64,000 bases of DNA from Ustilaginoidea virens (GCF_000687475.1 NC_057318.1:3472001-3536000), one strand, 5' to 3'. Positions 1-11,954 are shown, counted from the first letter of the stretch. A program made the numbers and translations. Notes: generated by a model not told the origin, from the sequence alone.

Positions 1-360
1 CAAGGACACAAGAGGCATTAACGAGAACTCTTCCTTGGACCAGACTCTACCTGGACTGGAGCATTCATCCGTCCGACTCTGGAGGCTGCACCAGCGCGCG
101 TTGCCACATTGCTGTCGACCTGCAGACTAGCCACTCCGAAGCCTGTACTTGCGCAGGCGTCATGCTGACGTGTCCGACCATCTTACCGGGAGGAGGGGGA
201 GGGTGATCTGATTTGCTTTCCCACGTCCCGACCTATCCCTGCTTCCTACTTTTGAACTATGATAGTTTCGACACTGTAAAAAAGCACGAGTTCCTCTCAA
301 GTGCGAGCGCAACTTGTCTTTCAGATCCCCGAGACGCGGCATTGTATCCCCATTTCCAGG
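1..360. other. Upstream region of the SDR gene, no gene seen
   Basis: Balanced-composition sequence with no convincing coding frame. It should contain the promoter and 5' UTR of the dehydrogenase starting at 361. A pyrimidine-rich stretch (about 218-250) lies in it, but no clear TATA box is visible. The frame of the dehydrogenase is open back to an ATG at 301; those 20 extra residues do not look like part of the family. Confidence 0.5.
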
Positions 361-1413
361 ATGCCAGACATGACCCAGATTGCTTGCCGCATTGGATGGC
401 TGGTAATAGGCATCACCATCCTCCGAGCCCTAAACTTGCTCTACATCCACCTTCGTCCTTCAAGGTTCCACCGCTTCGCCCATGTTTCGCCCAAGGGTGA
501 CCAGCCTTGGGCCCTGGTGACGGGCGCCTCTGACGGTATTGGCAAGGCGTTCGCGCAGGAACTCGCAGCCCGCGGTCTCAACCTTGTCCTGCACGGACGG
601 AATCACGCCAAGCTGACCCTCGTCATGTCTCAGCTGCAGAGAGCGTACCCAAAGAGATCCTTTCGCCTGCTGGTTGCCGACGCCGGCATGGTGTCCTGCC
701 TGAGCTGCACTCGCCCCGCCGGCGACAACGGCGACAAGGCTCGCTCCGGGGACAAAGGCCCCTCAGACGCTGCAGCATCAGCCGTCGCAACCGTCGAGTT
801 CTCCTCGATAAGGGAGGCCGTGGCCGACTTGCACCTCACCATCCTGGTGAACAACGTCGGCGGCGCCCCGAGCCCGGCTTTCCTCCCCGTGAGCCAGTCA
901 TCTCAGTCCGGCACCACGGGCAACATCAGCCTCAACGCCTTGTTTCCATTTCACCTGACGCGGGAGCTGCTGCCCCTGCTGGCCCAGAACGCCCCGGCTC
1001 TCGTGCTGAACGTGGGCTCGCTGGCCGATGCTGGACTCCCCTTTCTGGCGACCTACGGCGCCAGCAAGCAGTTCCTCATGACCTGGACGCGGGCGCTGGG
1101 ACTAGAGCTGGCGTTCGAGGGCAAGGCCGAGCCGGTCGAGATGCTGGGCCTACGCGTCGGTAGGGTGACGGGGGCTTCTGGCCACAAGGAAAAGCCGTCC
1201 TGGCTGGTGCCGGACACTCGCACAATGGCCCGCGCGGCGCTGGATCGGGCTGGCTACGGCTCCGGCATCGTCGTTGGGCACTGGGCCCATGCGCTGCAGG
1301 ATGTTGGCTTTCACTTGCTGCCGAAATGGGTGGGGGACAAGATTATTATTTCCTTGATGAGGCGGGAGCTGGCGACCGCGCAGACGAAACAATCGACCTC
1401 GAAGCAAGATTAA
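361..1413 (+). CDS. Short-chain dehydrogenase/reductase, 17-beta-HSD12 / 3-ketoacyl-CoA reductase-like
   Basis: Single-exon protein of 350 residues (start at 361, MPDMTQ). It is a classical-type SDR that should oxidise or reduce a hydroxyl/keto group with NAD(P)(H). Visible motifs: an N-terminal hydrophobic segment (about residues 7-27), as in membrane-anchored very-long-chain 3-oxoacyl-CoA reductases and 17-beta-HSD type 12; the cofactor glycine motif TGASDGIG at about 55-62; NNVGG after the central strand; NVGS with the catalytic Ser; YGASK with the catalytic Tyr and Lys. An in-frame low-complexity insert rich in Gly, Asp and Ala (around residues 125-145) sits between the cofactor half and NNVGG and is unusual. 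The C-terminus ends in a basic tail. The ER location and a fatty-acid or steroid substrate are inferred from family resemblance; the exact substrate cannot be told. An ATG at 301 would add 20 residues without a family match. A G-rich run (1429-1446) follows the stop. Confidence 0.85.
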   Translation: MPDMTQIACRIGWLVIGITILRALNLLYIHLRPSRFHRFAHVSPKGDQPWALVTGASDGIGKAFAQELAARGLNLVLHGRNHAKLTLVMSQLQRAYPKRSFRLLVADAGMVSCLSCTRPAGDNGDKARSGDKGPSDAAASAVATVEFSSIREAVADLHLTILVNNVGGAPSPAFLPVSQSSQSGTTGNISLNALFPFHLTRELLPLLAQNAPALVLNVGSLADAGLPFLATYGASKQFLMTWTRALGLELAFEGKAEPVEMLGLRVGRVTGASGHKEKPSWLVPDTRTMARAALDRAGYGSGIVVGHWAHALQDVGFHLLPKWVGDKIIISLMRRELATAQTKQSTSKQD

Positions 1414-3480
1414 AGATGGTGCAGAGTTGGGGGGAGGGGGGGGGGGACCCTGTCGATTCGACCGTGGAGGCTGCTGATGACTCAAGACTGTGGATGGCAC
1501 GGGTTTATTCAGGTGGACAGACACCCGTTGGGTCCTACTCGGTCTGTCTGCCAGTTCCTTGATTTTGATTGATCAGTCATTTCAGTTGTATGGTGATTTG
1601 AGGCTGGAATTTCATGGGCCGAACAAGCATCGTCGGATGGTCAGATTATTCCCCAACCAGAAGCGTTTATGAGAGTTGCTGCTACACCGAAGCAACCCGA
1701 AGACAAGCTCTAGCATCGCCTGTCCATGGTTGTCATAGCAGCCCGTTTCAGCCGTTATACTTTGCTGTGTGGTGTAATCAGGACATGGCTTTTTCCTATT
1801 CATATTTTTTTCTAATAATTACAGTTTGTGAGCAGAAGCCGATGCATCACTTGGGCCACAAACATGACTGGACCCTTGATATCGGGATGAATTGCGCAGA
1901 TGAGGGAATAGCACGCGTAAGTGCAGCTTGGCAGTGAGTGTCAAGACCACATATATAGCTTAGCAACTTGACGGCATAAATGGCGAGGGATGATTAAACT
2001 GTACCTTGGGCCAAAAGGGAAAAGAAAAGAAAAGAAGAGAGAATAAAGCAGGAACCAGAATCACGTAAGCAAGCAGGCAAGCTCGCTCTTGTCCAAGGCG
2101 CCGGCAACATTATCTATCCTTGACCGCTCATGGATCCTGCCATGCCGCCTTTATGAAATCAAACTACTTCTTCCCAGCTTGAACCCCAACGTTGCCATAA
2201 ACGTCCGGACAACGGAGAAAGGGGCCGCGGCTGCAGCCCTTGTGTCGGCGGAAAGACGGAGTTTCTCTCGCCTTGCTCACATGTTTCCCTCTGCGCCGTG
2301 CATAGTAGCCTCCGTCTATCCTGCTCTCCGTCAACGGCAAGTGAACTTGACGCTTAACATGGCAGCAAAGCTTTCTCGTGCCATATTGGACGACATGATA
2401 GCATCCAGGGTTTGCGTGACGCTGGAACGAATGTAGTTGAAATGAACCATCTCGGGGAGGGAATGCACAGAATACAGGTCTGATGTTTCTTTCCGTTCCG
2501 ATGTTAAGCACATGACCAAGCTTGTCGGCGAGTTTGCCAAGAAAATCCGGGTCCCCTGTTGAAGAGTCATCGTGGACGGCTCTCGGATGCAGATAAACGA
2601 GCGATCCCTTTTGCTGAACGTGAACAATATTTCACTAGGAACAAGGACTATCAAAGAGAATAAATCCAATTTGCCCAGCCGTCTGGTTCTGCATGAGAAA
2701 TCCATGCAAACGTCGAGCCTCAGACGCGGGAGTCACGCACGGCATGGCCAGGAGAGAAGGCTTTCCCTTTGTCTGCAGAGGCCCAAGATGGGTAGCAAGA
2801 TGGAAGAAAGGCATCACAAGTGGTATGCTGATTGCGGACAGTGCCATTTCCCGAACGCAAGACCCAGAAGGCGTGCCCGGGATTTCCTCAAGGGACCCTG
2901 GATAACCAAGGGATAGCAGCCGAATCGGGCCCGACGCGCCGTCACCTGCAACCGGGAATCAAGAGCAATGAACAAAAGAGGGAAAAGAAGGCAAGCAAGC
3001 ATACCGCGTACGAGGTAGGCGGTAAAGCACGAAGACGCAAGGAGGATCCAACATGCCAAAACCGGTAGCCACCCCCTCGGACAGCATCACGCGAATCCCT
3101 TTGCCCAGATACTTCGTTACAAGGGACAAGGAAAGGAAAACGCAGAGGGGGAAGAGAGTCGGGTTGATTTCAGTGACCATGCATCATTGGCCGCAGAACC
3201 GGGCAAACGGGAAATCTCCTCCACTCCTTCATCGTTCTGCTTCCATCAAGGACGGGCAGGGGGGTATCCGATCGACCAATAAGCGCAGGCAGTGCCCCGG
3301 GAGCGCAACACATCGTTGGCATCATGGCGATTTCATCATGATGAATACGGTTCTTACTCACAAGTATCTTTCCCCGGACCATTAGCTCCCAGCCCTCCCT
3401 GTCATGGCCCAAGGGGCTGTTGATGCTCCACCGACACAGTCCATCAAAGATGCATCACGCAGCGATGACTTCATGACGCA
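1414..3480. other. Intergenic region, no supported gene
   Basis: About 2.1 kb of balanced-GC sequence. It begins with a near-pure G tract (1429-1446, one A) just after the dehydrogenase stop. Several frames of 60-125 codons are open on both strands (for example 2089-2436 plus and 2164-2511 minus), but they overlap one another, show no recognised domain and lack convincing intron-joined extensions. I regard it as UTR and intergenic sequence; a small unannotated gene cannot be excluded. Confidence 0.5.
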
Positions 3481-3490
3481 CCTCTAGCGC

Positions 3491-3500
3491 TGCATAAAAG
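3491..3500 (+). promoter_or_regulatory. TATA-like element upstream of the NmrA-like gene
   Basis: The sequence tgcataaaag lies about 95-100 bases before the ATG at 3595. The spacing suits a fungal TATA box with a 5' UTR of roughly 60-70 nt. Assigned by sequence and position only. Confidence 0.35.
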
Positions 3501-3594
3501 CCGACGCGGAAGAAAACTGAGAGAAATCATTCAGCCAGGACCTCTCTGGATTCCCAATGGTGAATCATTGCTTCCGACTGAAAAAGTTCCGATA

Positions 3595-4871
3595 ATGGCT
3601 CGCAAAGTATGCATCACCGCCGTGGACGGCAACACGGGCTTCGCCATCGCGGAGCTCATCCTTGACCACCGCGACTTTTCCAGAAAGATCGACTCGGTGA
3701 TCGGGCTGGCCATGGATCCCAACGCCCAACGTGCGCAGGAGCTCAAGGAGATGGGAGCCGTCATTGTGCACCACAAGCCCGGCCGGGTCAAGGACATGGC
3801 CATCACTCTCCGGGACTCGGGCGCAGACACCATCTGCATTGTGCCACCGGCGCACCACCAAAAGTACGACATTTGCGTTGAGCTGGTCGAGGCGACCAAG
3901 AAGGCTGGCGTGTCCAACGTGTGCCTCGTCAGCTCCGCCGGCTGCGACTACGCCGACGTCAAGAAGCAGCACCGGCTTCGGGAATTCATCGATCTCGAGA
4001 CCCTCGTCCTGCAGACAAAGGGCGATCCGAGCACGCCAACCGGGGGCTCGCCTTGTGTAATCCGGTGCGCAGACAGAAGCACTACATCTTCCTAATCTTC
4101 CCTCCACGGACAAGGAAACTAAAACGGGAGACAGTGCAGGCTTCTATGCTGAAAACCTCCTCACTTACGCTCCGCAGGCCAAGGAGGAAGGAACGCTGCC
4201 GTTGCCGATCGGGGAAGATCACAAATTCGCTCCCGTGGCTCTAGGGGTAAGATGACTGGTCCCCCCTCTGCCCCCCGGTTTGACATCGCTTTTTTTATGC
4301 CGCAGTCATTAATGAGCAACAGGATGTTGCGCAAGTGGCGGCGCACGTTCTCACCGGCAAAGGAAAGCACGGATTCGACGATAGGCACAGAGGCCAGATG
4401 ATGATCGTGACTGGTAAGAAGACGAGATCAAGCGAGCCCATGACGGCGAGCAGCAGACTGACGGGAAACTGCGATCCAGGTCCAAAGCTTTGCGCCGGAG
4501 CCGAGTTGGCCACTGCGGCGAGCACCGCTCTCGGGACCGAGATTAAGTTTGAGAATATTTCCCAGTAGGTCTCGCTGTATATGAAGAAGAGAAAATGACC
4601 ACGGACGAGAGTTAGAGAGAGATATAGAAGCTGAATTGCTCGTAGGGCCGAGGCGAAGCGTGTCCTCAAGGCACAGTCTGACAGCGACCAGTCGGAACTG
4701 CAGTACCTCTTGGAATATTACAGCCTCGTCCGCGAAGGCAAGACCAACTACGTGTCAACCACGGCCTTTCAGTTTGTGACGGGCGAGCATCCCACGGAGC
4801 CTGATGAGTTTTTCAAAATGTACCAGACCGAGTTGAGACCTCACAAGAAGGCCAAGCGAAACCACAAGTAG
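3595..4871 (+). CDS. NmrA-like NAD(P)-binding family protein, five exons
   Basis: Spliced gene, exons 3595-4064, 4135-4246, 4323-4413, 4480-4564 and 4646-4871, giving 327 residues. The four introns are 70, 76, 66 and 81 bp, all GT-AG, and the joined frame is fully open with a TAG stop at 4869-4871. The protein starts MARKVCITAVDGNTG, a Rossmann beta-alpha-beta whose glycine motif (VDGNTG) resembles that of atypical extended SDRs such as NmrA and HSCARG. Later segments are VSSAGCDYA, SPCVIRAGFYAENLL, FAPVALGDVAQVAAHVL and the C-terminal helix EYYSLVREGKTNYVST, all typical of the family. NmrA-type proteins bind NAD(P) and often act as redox sensors or transcription-factor partners rather than enzymes; which applies here is unknown. 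For intron 2 the acceptor aacag before 4323 was chosen because it keeps the frame and restores GDVAQ; the stronger-looking cgcag ending at 4305 gives an early stop. The last residues are Lys-rich. This is the last gene recognised before the repeat compartment. Confidence 0.88.
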
Positions 4872-7317
4872 GGGTCGGGGCTGCGTAGGCCGGCAGGGGG
4901 TGATGTGGTTATGAAAAAGATTCCATCCAACTACTTACCTATAGGTAGCTAGGTAGGTAGGTAGGAGGTAGGTAGAGGAAGTCGAGGACGGACCGTACGT
5001 TGCCTTTGCCGACCATGGGATGCAACTTTGCAACTTAATACTATTTTCTGTATCTCCAAGCTTATCGCAAAGGTCCCCGAAGCCCCAGTTCGATGAGTGT
5101 AGGGGCATCCTTGATTATGACAGTGGCTGGCTCCTTAGCACGCGTGTGGGTTCGCTGCAAAATGCAATGAAGCCTGCATTCCTTGTAAGCAAAGTGGCAA
5201 AAGGAAGTTCTAGCCCAGACGTGGGATATCTGAAAGCCAACTTGCCTCAACTAACCCAGGTGCCTGCTACCGAGGTAACCAGTACATGTTTGACCAAAAG
5301 CCATACAGACCAAGTGGTAACCGAATCTCGGACAAATCCCAATAAGACCGGCATGTCATCTGAGCGCTTTTCTCCTAGGCCTTGACTCGCAGTGCCAGGT
5401 GAAGAGAAAGCGGGGGGTCCTGCCGCAACGCTGTTGGAGAGGTTGCCTTCTGGATGTGGCTCCGTCTTGGTTTTGTCCCGCCGATCAAGTAAAAACCGCC
5501 GCTGTCCTCAGTGATACTTCCACCGTGTGCTTGGAGCTGCTCTTTTGCGGCATCGTACCATGTTATACACGCCATCACCTTGTAGGTTGGGCACAGATGG
5601 TGACCGAGAGGCAGCTGAGCTGGCGTGAGAGATGCATGTTGCTGAGTAGAACAGGCTAGGATCTTCCCACCGGAATAAGTCTTCGGCATTGGGTCAAAGG
5701 CGAAGTACACAAGCCGGAGAACAGGGGGGGAAGAGAAAAAGAAAACCTGCTAATCGAGACGTAGTATAAAAGAAATGTCTTGCTGCGAGACGTGTGCTTT
5801 GGTGTTGAAAGCCATCCAGGGCTGGCAAGTCCATGTCAAGGATGACGAGTCAATGCTTTTGGTATTCCACCCCAGCCGGCCATCAATCCGGTAAATATAC
5901 CCAGCCGTTGGGGTGAAAGACAAGCACCACCTTGGCATCGAGCGAAGTTGTTACTGTGACTTGGGGTTGCTGCCAGTAAGGCGTACAAACCTAGCTTCTC
6001 CATGCCAGCCTCGGTCAGGGATTGGCTCCAATCGCGCAGTGAGGAACAGATCTGGGGGACGATGCTGATTCCTGACTCGCAGTAGCGCGGTAGTTGGCCA
6101 TCTTGTCGCTTCTCACCGCTCATAAACTCCCGTTTCCCTCCAAAGCGGCATTGCATTTAGGCTTCTGCCCGCTCAGGCTGCGGCCACCGCGATTGTGATC
6201 CCCGTCCCCTGAGTTAGGCGGCTGGGAGTAGGCCTCAGCGTCTCTTTACCCTGGCGATTTCGAGGCACGCATCGACCAGCCTGGATGATCAAAGTCCCGG
6301 GGGGAAGGGGGGTGCGTTGCTATCCGACAAGCCGCAGAAACTTGGGGACATGGACTCATCATCATGTCTCAAAGTCATGGGAAGGACGGAGTAGGCTGCT
6401 TCGCAACGCACATCATCCATCCGACCCACGAAGGTGGAATCACCTTGTTTGCATCACAGCTGGCATCTTCTACAACGGCTCGGCACTATTCACGGAAAAC
6501 CTTGTAGCATGCGAGGCAGGCAGCATCTAGGCAGCATCTCCTAGGGATGCCTCTGTATCGTCACCCGAAGCGGCAGTTGTATCCTTCAGTGTAACCAATT
6601 TCGGTGGCGCCTTTTCGACGGGCCTTTGAGCTGAACTCTCAGCTCAAGGCGCTACATTTGCCTCAAACAAGTGGCCTAGCTCCAGACCAGCCGTCTTTTG
6701 ACGCCCACGTGGCTGTGCATGTGGGATGGAGATGCCACGGCAAAGGTGACAATTGCTCTTTCTTGCTGATCAATGTAAAATTTCGTGATGTTTCCTGTTT
6801 GATGGACAGAGATAAGGTGGGAAGCCCCCAGGAACAATTTGCTCTTGTCAATACTCTGCAGTATAACGGGGAAAAGCTTACGGGTCGCATCAGTCAGATG
6901 GGTTTGCCTCTCGCTCAGGCCCTCGCCTTGGAAGTAGGATGAGGGGTCGGAGCTTTCGATCCCGAATTCCTGTTGTGTAAGCAGGCAGGCAAGCCGGCTA
7001 AAGCTTTTGCGATTGCTGCTGGTTGACTCGTAGTTGTGCGTCGGGTTGGAATAAATTGCATTCGCCAGTGGCAGGCTTCTTTGCTCGATGGCTTAGATTT
7101 GCCTTGTCGCTCTTCGCTTGCAAAATGCTGCTGCACGAGAGTTGACCCGTAAGGTACGCGGTAAGGCTAGTACGAACAAGGTGGTTCATGGCGATATTGT
7201 GTGCTGTCAAGTGCTATTTGTTGACTGCGCTGACGATGACATAGAGACAGGCCTGCTTGTGCTTTTCCAGTTCCGCGACACAACTATCAGAATGCACAGG
7301 GAAAATGCGATAATGCT
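4872..7317. other. Intergenic region up to the repeat compartment
   Basis: About 2.4 kb without a recognisable gene. Small open frames exist on both strands. The best candidates for a multi-exon minus-strand gene are three neighbouring frames at 5836-6156, 5750-5938 and 5375-5710; the last contains a plausible peptide (ITWYDAAKEQLQAHGG) but matches no family I know, and I could not derive a consistent splice pattern. A plus frame at 6604-6942 is also open without a domain. A lone transcript or effector-like small gene remains possible. Base composition stays normal up to about 7317. Confidence 0.4.
4931..4977. repeat. TAGG-type microsatellite
   Basis: Imperfect tetranucleotide tract of TAGG/TAGC units, with ggtaggtaggtagg in the middle, about 60 bases after the NmrA-like stop codon. 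Confidence 0.8.
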
Positions 7318-7482
7318 TGATTAAAGGAACCAAGTCTCCTCGAAGAGACTTATATTCCCAGCTATTTATAGTGGGAAAAGGGGTACCCCTAAGGGCCTAC
7401 TAATTCAAAGGGAACTTAGTACATCCGACCTTAGATATGACTAATATCTATATTACAGATAAGCCAATTTCCCTCTAATACA
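7318..7482 (-). repeat. Probable 3' LTR of Copia-X
   Basis: Starts tgattaaagg and ends ctaataca, i.e. TG...CA, and is followed at 7483-7489 by cccccTT, which read on the minus strand is a purine tract directly before the LTR. It marks the sharp change from balanced to TA-rich sequence. The partner LTR is outside the window, so the outer edge (7314 or 7318) and the TSD are not proven. Confidence 0.55.
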
Positions 7483-7739
7483 CCCCCTTAGGATATACTT
7501 TCTCAAAGATATCCTACCATATAGCTAAATTTAATACAAAGCAAGATAACAAATAGAAATATCAATTCACTCAAAACGATATACGCAAAATGATAGTGCT
7601 ATTATTAAATAGGCTACCTATTCAGGGGTAAATTGGCCTAATAGCATACCTACGAAGTAAGGAAATAGCAATAAACTATAGATTCCAATTTTCTATAGGA
7701 AATAAGTGCAGCTATTGAAAAGCCCCTTTTAATCTAATT

Positions 7740-9377
7740 TTTTAGGGCGTCTTTTAATCCTTATAAGGTTCTTCCTCACTACCAAAATTAGTATCGTAAG
7801 ACTATAGTCCGGCATCGTAAGATCCCTTTAAAATAATAAGCCTAAGCTGCTAGCGGAAAATTTCAAATTTCTAGCCTATTAGGGGCTTTATAAAACTATT
7901 AGCAACTATATTGCCCGTTGGAACCTATATAATATCGATCGTTTCTTTCTAAACCTCCTAATATAACCAATAGTAATAAATATCTACATAATAAAGCCGC
8001 GTTATAAGCTTAAAGAATTCCTCCTTTAATAGGCGAATAGTCTAGATATTATCGCATTAAATTATAGGGATATTAGTATATAATTAGAGCCTAACTTCCT
8101 CGCATAATCTCTTAAAAGTAATAACCTCTTTTGCCGTATAAAATATTATAAAAAGCTCTGCCTCTATTAACGATATTATAATAATATCTTATTGACCCGA
8201 TTTATATACAATCGGGCCGCCAAAAAGCTTAATTATATAGCCTTAACTGCTTTATTGCATTGTAATATTATCGGCATAAGAAGTATTAGAAAATGCCTCT
8301 ATTTCTACTATATTAGCCCGGAATTCTATCGCGGTATTCTTCTACGTATATCTATAATTAAGTGCCTTCTTTACGGCTTATAAATAGTCTAGACCTGGAT
8401 TTTAAAGGAATCTTAATAGCTGCGATCCAATATAGCCTAATTCAGGCCTTATAATTATAATTGGATATATTAATAAGCCTACCATCGATTAGTATTGCTT
8501 CGTATTATATAGTTTAGTTATCCTATTGAATGCCTTAAGTCTCGTAGTATACAGCAGGTGCTTTAGAAGGCGGTCCTTAGTATTATTAAACGCAATAAAG
8601 TTATATTTTATCGCTAGCTTATCGAAATAAGCCCTTTATATAAGCTATAACTTTCCGGCTATATAGTTATAAATAACCTTAATTGCTAGGAACTACTATA
8701 ATTCGCCGAGATCCTTAATCTTAAATACTACTATTAATACTATATAGAACGATTCGAATACTTCTATTTATAACTTATAATAAAATACGATTAAATTATG
8801 AATATAGAAGAATATAATAAGGAAGCTATCGATAAAAATATAAGGGTCCTTATAGACCTATTTAAAGTCTTATTGCAGTAGGAATTATAATAACTCTTTA
8901 AACTATAATAGTAAAGACCTTCGAAGCCTATATAGGGCATATAATAACCTAATAAATATAAAGCTATCGTAAAATCTATCGGGTTATTTGCAATAGATAG
9001 TCTCGTTAAGTAGTACATTAAGAAAAGCTATAATAAAGTCATATTAGTATATTTCTAGGTTAAAAAAATATATTAACGCTATAAGAAGCCGAAATATATA
9101 TACCGTAAGTACTACTGCCTAGGTATTACAAAGATTATAGGGTTATTAATTACTATAAATATATAATCGTGCCTTATAACCAGTAAGATACCTATCTTAA
9201 TCCTATTTATAGGTAAATACCTACTTTAGGTCTAATAGCTTAATCTAAAGGTCAATAGATAAATTATTTTGTTAAATAATATACTTAATCTCCCTATTTA
9301 TAACCTTCGAATATTCTTTTTTTATAATAGTAATAAATTCCTCGCATTTAAGGTGCTTTTTAAGCTCTCTTTATATC
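7740..9377 (-). pseudogene. Copia-X pol fragment: reverse transcriptase and RNase H, RIP-degraded
   Basis: Read on the minus strand from 9377, with TAA/TAG read as former Gln codons, the frame gives a Ty1/copia RT: VFTYKQDQDRYLTGYKARL (about 9230-9170), YQYDFIIAFLNVLLNETIY (about 9030) and LYALYRLRRSLLL. The RNase H part follows, with QCDNIQTIRL near 8050 and the C-terminal HVPTG...SFIKPL-type end near 7900. Upstream frames continue after Copia-P at 14198. All enzymatic segments are broken by many stops, so it is inactive. The asymmetric CA to TA change explains nearly all stops. It was the first element of the nest, since everything else is inserted in it or in its insertions. The 3' non-coding part is about 7483-7740. 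Confidence 0.8.
9373..9377. repeat. Left TSD of Copia-P (atatc)
   Basis: The five bases atatc precede the LTR start at 9378 and recur at 14198-14202 directly after the second LTR. The copies are identical. Confidence 0.92.
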
Positions 9378-9934
9378 TGTCAGAATGAAATTATTTATTG
9401 TTATTTTATTTTATTATTTTTGGATATCTATCGCCGATAATTCCTACGCATCGCCGCATCATCAGATTGAAAAAGGTATTAAGTATTCAGTACTTATATT
9501 TATATGACGGCTGCTAGTAAAGTTGAGTACCCAGTACTTACACATATTCCCTTACGCGCAAATGTATGATGCATTACAAATTGATCACACCACTTTATCG
9601 TCGCAAATCTCGATGCATTATAAATGCACATTTCGCCACATATCTATGATATCACAGTATGGTCACGATATTTACGTCAGATTGATTTCACTAGGGATGT
9701 TCTATGTTGGAATATTATGTATTTAAATCCCTAGATATTCCTACCCAAATAGTGGGAAGGAAGTATGGATGTATGCATGCAAGCAAGTATGCAGAATTAA
9801 TGCACATCAGATTGTCCTTACGCCTTAATTTCGTATCTTATCTGTGCCGTTACATTACCTTACTGCGATTTTACTATTCTACTGCCTTTATCCTTCGTAT
9901 ACTGCATTATCTTAGCAGGCGAAAACGTTTGATA
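9378..9934 (+). repeat. Copia-P 5' LTR (557 bp)
   Basis: Begins tgtcagaatg and ends gtttgata, where the final TA corresponds to CA in the other LTR. Nearly identical to 13504-14058. At almost every difference this copy shows TA where the other shows CA (for example tactattctactg against taccattccactg), as expected for RIP. Confidence 0.93.
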
Positions 9935-9947
9935 GTTATGAGCCCGG
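9935..9947 (+). promoter_or_regulatory. Copia-P primer-binding site, half-tRNA-iMet type
   Basis: gttatgagcccgg directly follows the LTR. It is complementary to the anticodon stem-loop of initiator tRNA-Met (GGGCTCATAAC), not to a tRNA 3' end. Copia of Drosophila is known to prime from a cleaved initiator-tRNA half in this way. Confidence 0.7.
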
Positions 9948-10741
9948 TTTGCACCCGGTAAATCGCTTTATTCTATCTATTTTATCCTATCGATTTCTCT
10001 CCGACTATTATTCGCATGCATTTATTGCCAGCTGCACGCCGACAAATTATCAGCTGGTCCGACGGATTGCCAGCTGCTTCCCCTTTTTATCGTGCACGCA
10101 AACAGCTGCACATTAACATTAGCCAGCTGCACGCAGCTGTGCCTTGGTTGCAAGAGTGCAATTACGCATTCTATGCAATATCAATCTTTTCTTGCTGCTA
10201 TATTTCTTATACCTCTGTGCTAATACTGTTACTAGGACCGTATAAACGCGTGATAAATAGCGTGCAAATCTGCATAATCGCGCAAATTCTGTCATTTTAT
10301 TCCGACCTTCGCCGCGCAATAGGCATACTGACTGCTTACCTGCGCACCTTCTATTATATCGTCGCTATCTTGCCAGACGATTTTCTACAATTAAATATTC
10401 TTTCCGACGAAGAAATCAGCCTCAGGCAAAAGTTCTGCTAGGGCACCCGTACTGCCATACAAATTGCTAGTATAAGGCACAGCCCAAAAGAACGCAGCAG
10501 TATCGACACATTTGCCTGCGCGAAATATTTCTTCTGACTTAGGAAGCCGGCAAGCGACTTTTGACTACTAAGGCCGGAAGACCATAAGTGTGGTATATTG
10601 TGACTGGATTGACCACCTGGATTAATCCCTTTTGCCTAGGACTATTTACCGGGACTATTTTGCCCTTTAGATTTACTTAGACCTTTATCCATTAGATTTT
10701 CTTTGACTAAGGCTAGGTTATTATTCTTTCTTATTGTTATT

Positions 10742-10821
10742 CTTTCCTATCTATCTTACCTATCCTACCTATCCTACCCATCCTACCTATCCTACCTATC
10801 CTGCCTTTCCTACCTATTCCA
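10742..10821 (+). repeat. Ten-base tandem repeat in the Copia-P leader
   Basis: About eight units of ctatcctacc-type sequence end three bases before the gag ATG at 10824. The frame through it reads Thr-Tyr-Pro repeats, but the gag start after it is the likelier one. Confidence 0.75.
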
Positions 10822-11954
10822 TTATGGCTACCAATACCGACCTAGGGAACCCGGCAAACTTCCAACTGCTAGGCAGTAAAGACTGGTTTAAATGGATCTC
10901 GATTATTAAGAAGTTCGCTATCAACGAAAATATCTGGGCCTATATTAACCCTTCTGTGGAGAAACCTAATAGGCCTACCTTATAACAGCCCGTTAAGCCT
11001 ACCGCTTCTACCATCAAGCCTTATGCTTCCTCTATCCTTAACCTTAACGATTCTGATTTTACTAGGTTGCAGTATATGACGAATGTCTATAGGACTGCCC
11101 TATAGGATTATAAGGATAAGAAAAAAGCTCTCGTCAATATCTAACGTTGGATTATCGCAACTATAGGCAACTACTACGATACCATAAGCCAGGAGAATGA
11201 TATTGCCGCACAGCTATACCTGTTAAAACAACACTTATAGCCCACCACTTGGGACCATGAAAAAGATGTCCGCTAGCGCTATACAGCTGTACTGCGAAGT
11301 CCTAATAGGACTAAGATATCCAGCTGGATTACTTCCTATAAGAAAGTCCTTATAGAAGCTATTAATATTAACCTACTAGATACATAAGGACTCCGACCAA
11401 CCCAGGATTTTATCGATGCCGTGGAATCTATTACACTAGCCTTTTCTAATTATTGGAAGAATAGAATCAAGGAAAAGCAACGCAATAATAAAGAAGGATG
11501 GGAGAAGAAGATACCTAACGGTCATTATATTAGTGATTTATTCAAGTAAGAGTTTGCCTCACAATAACAAAGAGCATAAGGTGCCTTTGCCTCTTTCCAG
11601 GATATAGATACCAATAAAAATCAATAAAAAACAACTGATATTACCAAGCCAAAACAACCATGCATTTATGGCCTTTTACATCGCTAGGAAGATTATTATG
11701 TTTTAAACCAGCAAAAGGCGCCTAAGGATTGGAAGCCCAATACCACTATACTTAACAAAATCTAATCCAAGTTTTCATCTGATTAGCGCTTTAAGGATAT
11801 AGTTATTAAAGTATTGCAAGCGAAAGGAATTACGATTAATCCTATTGTGTTATAACCACCTTCTCTTTCTATATCACTAGGAAGTGCGTTTACTAGCAAA
11901 AATAGCAATACGTTATATAACCTTATACAACCCGAACCGACTATATCGTTAACG

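Noticed and set aside
301..360. Upstream start for the dehydrogenase
   Set aside because: The 20 added residues precede the membrane anchor without family resemblance; the ATG at 361 fits better.
2089..2511. Two opposite-strand frames of 115 codons
   Set aside because: They overlap each other, have no recognisable motif and no clear splice extension.
4306..4390. Alternative intron-2 acceptor ending at 4305 in the NmrA-like gene
   Set aside because: Gives an early stop about 30 codons later, whereas 4323 keeps the conserved GDVAQVAAH segment.
5375..6156. Possible multi-exon minus-strand gene
   Set aside because: Three adjacent frames are open but no consistent donor and acceptor set or known domain could be found; kept only as a note in the intergenic entry.
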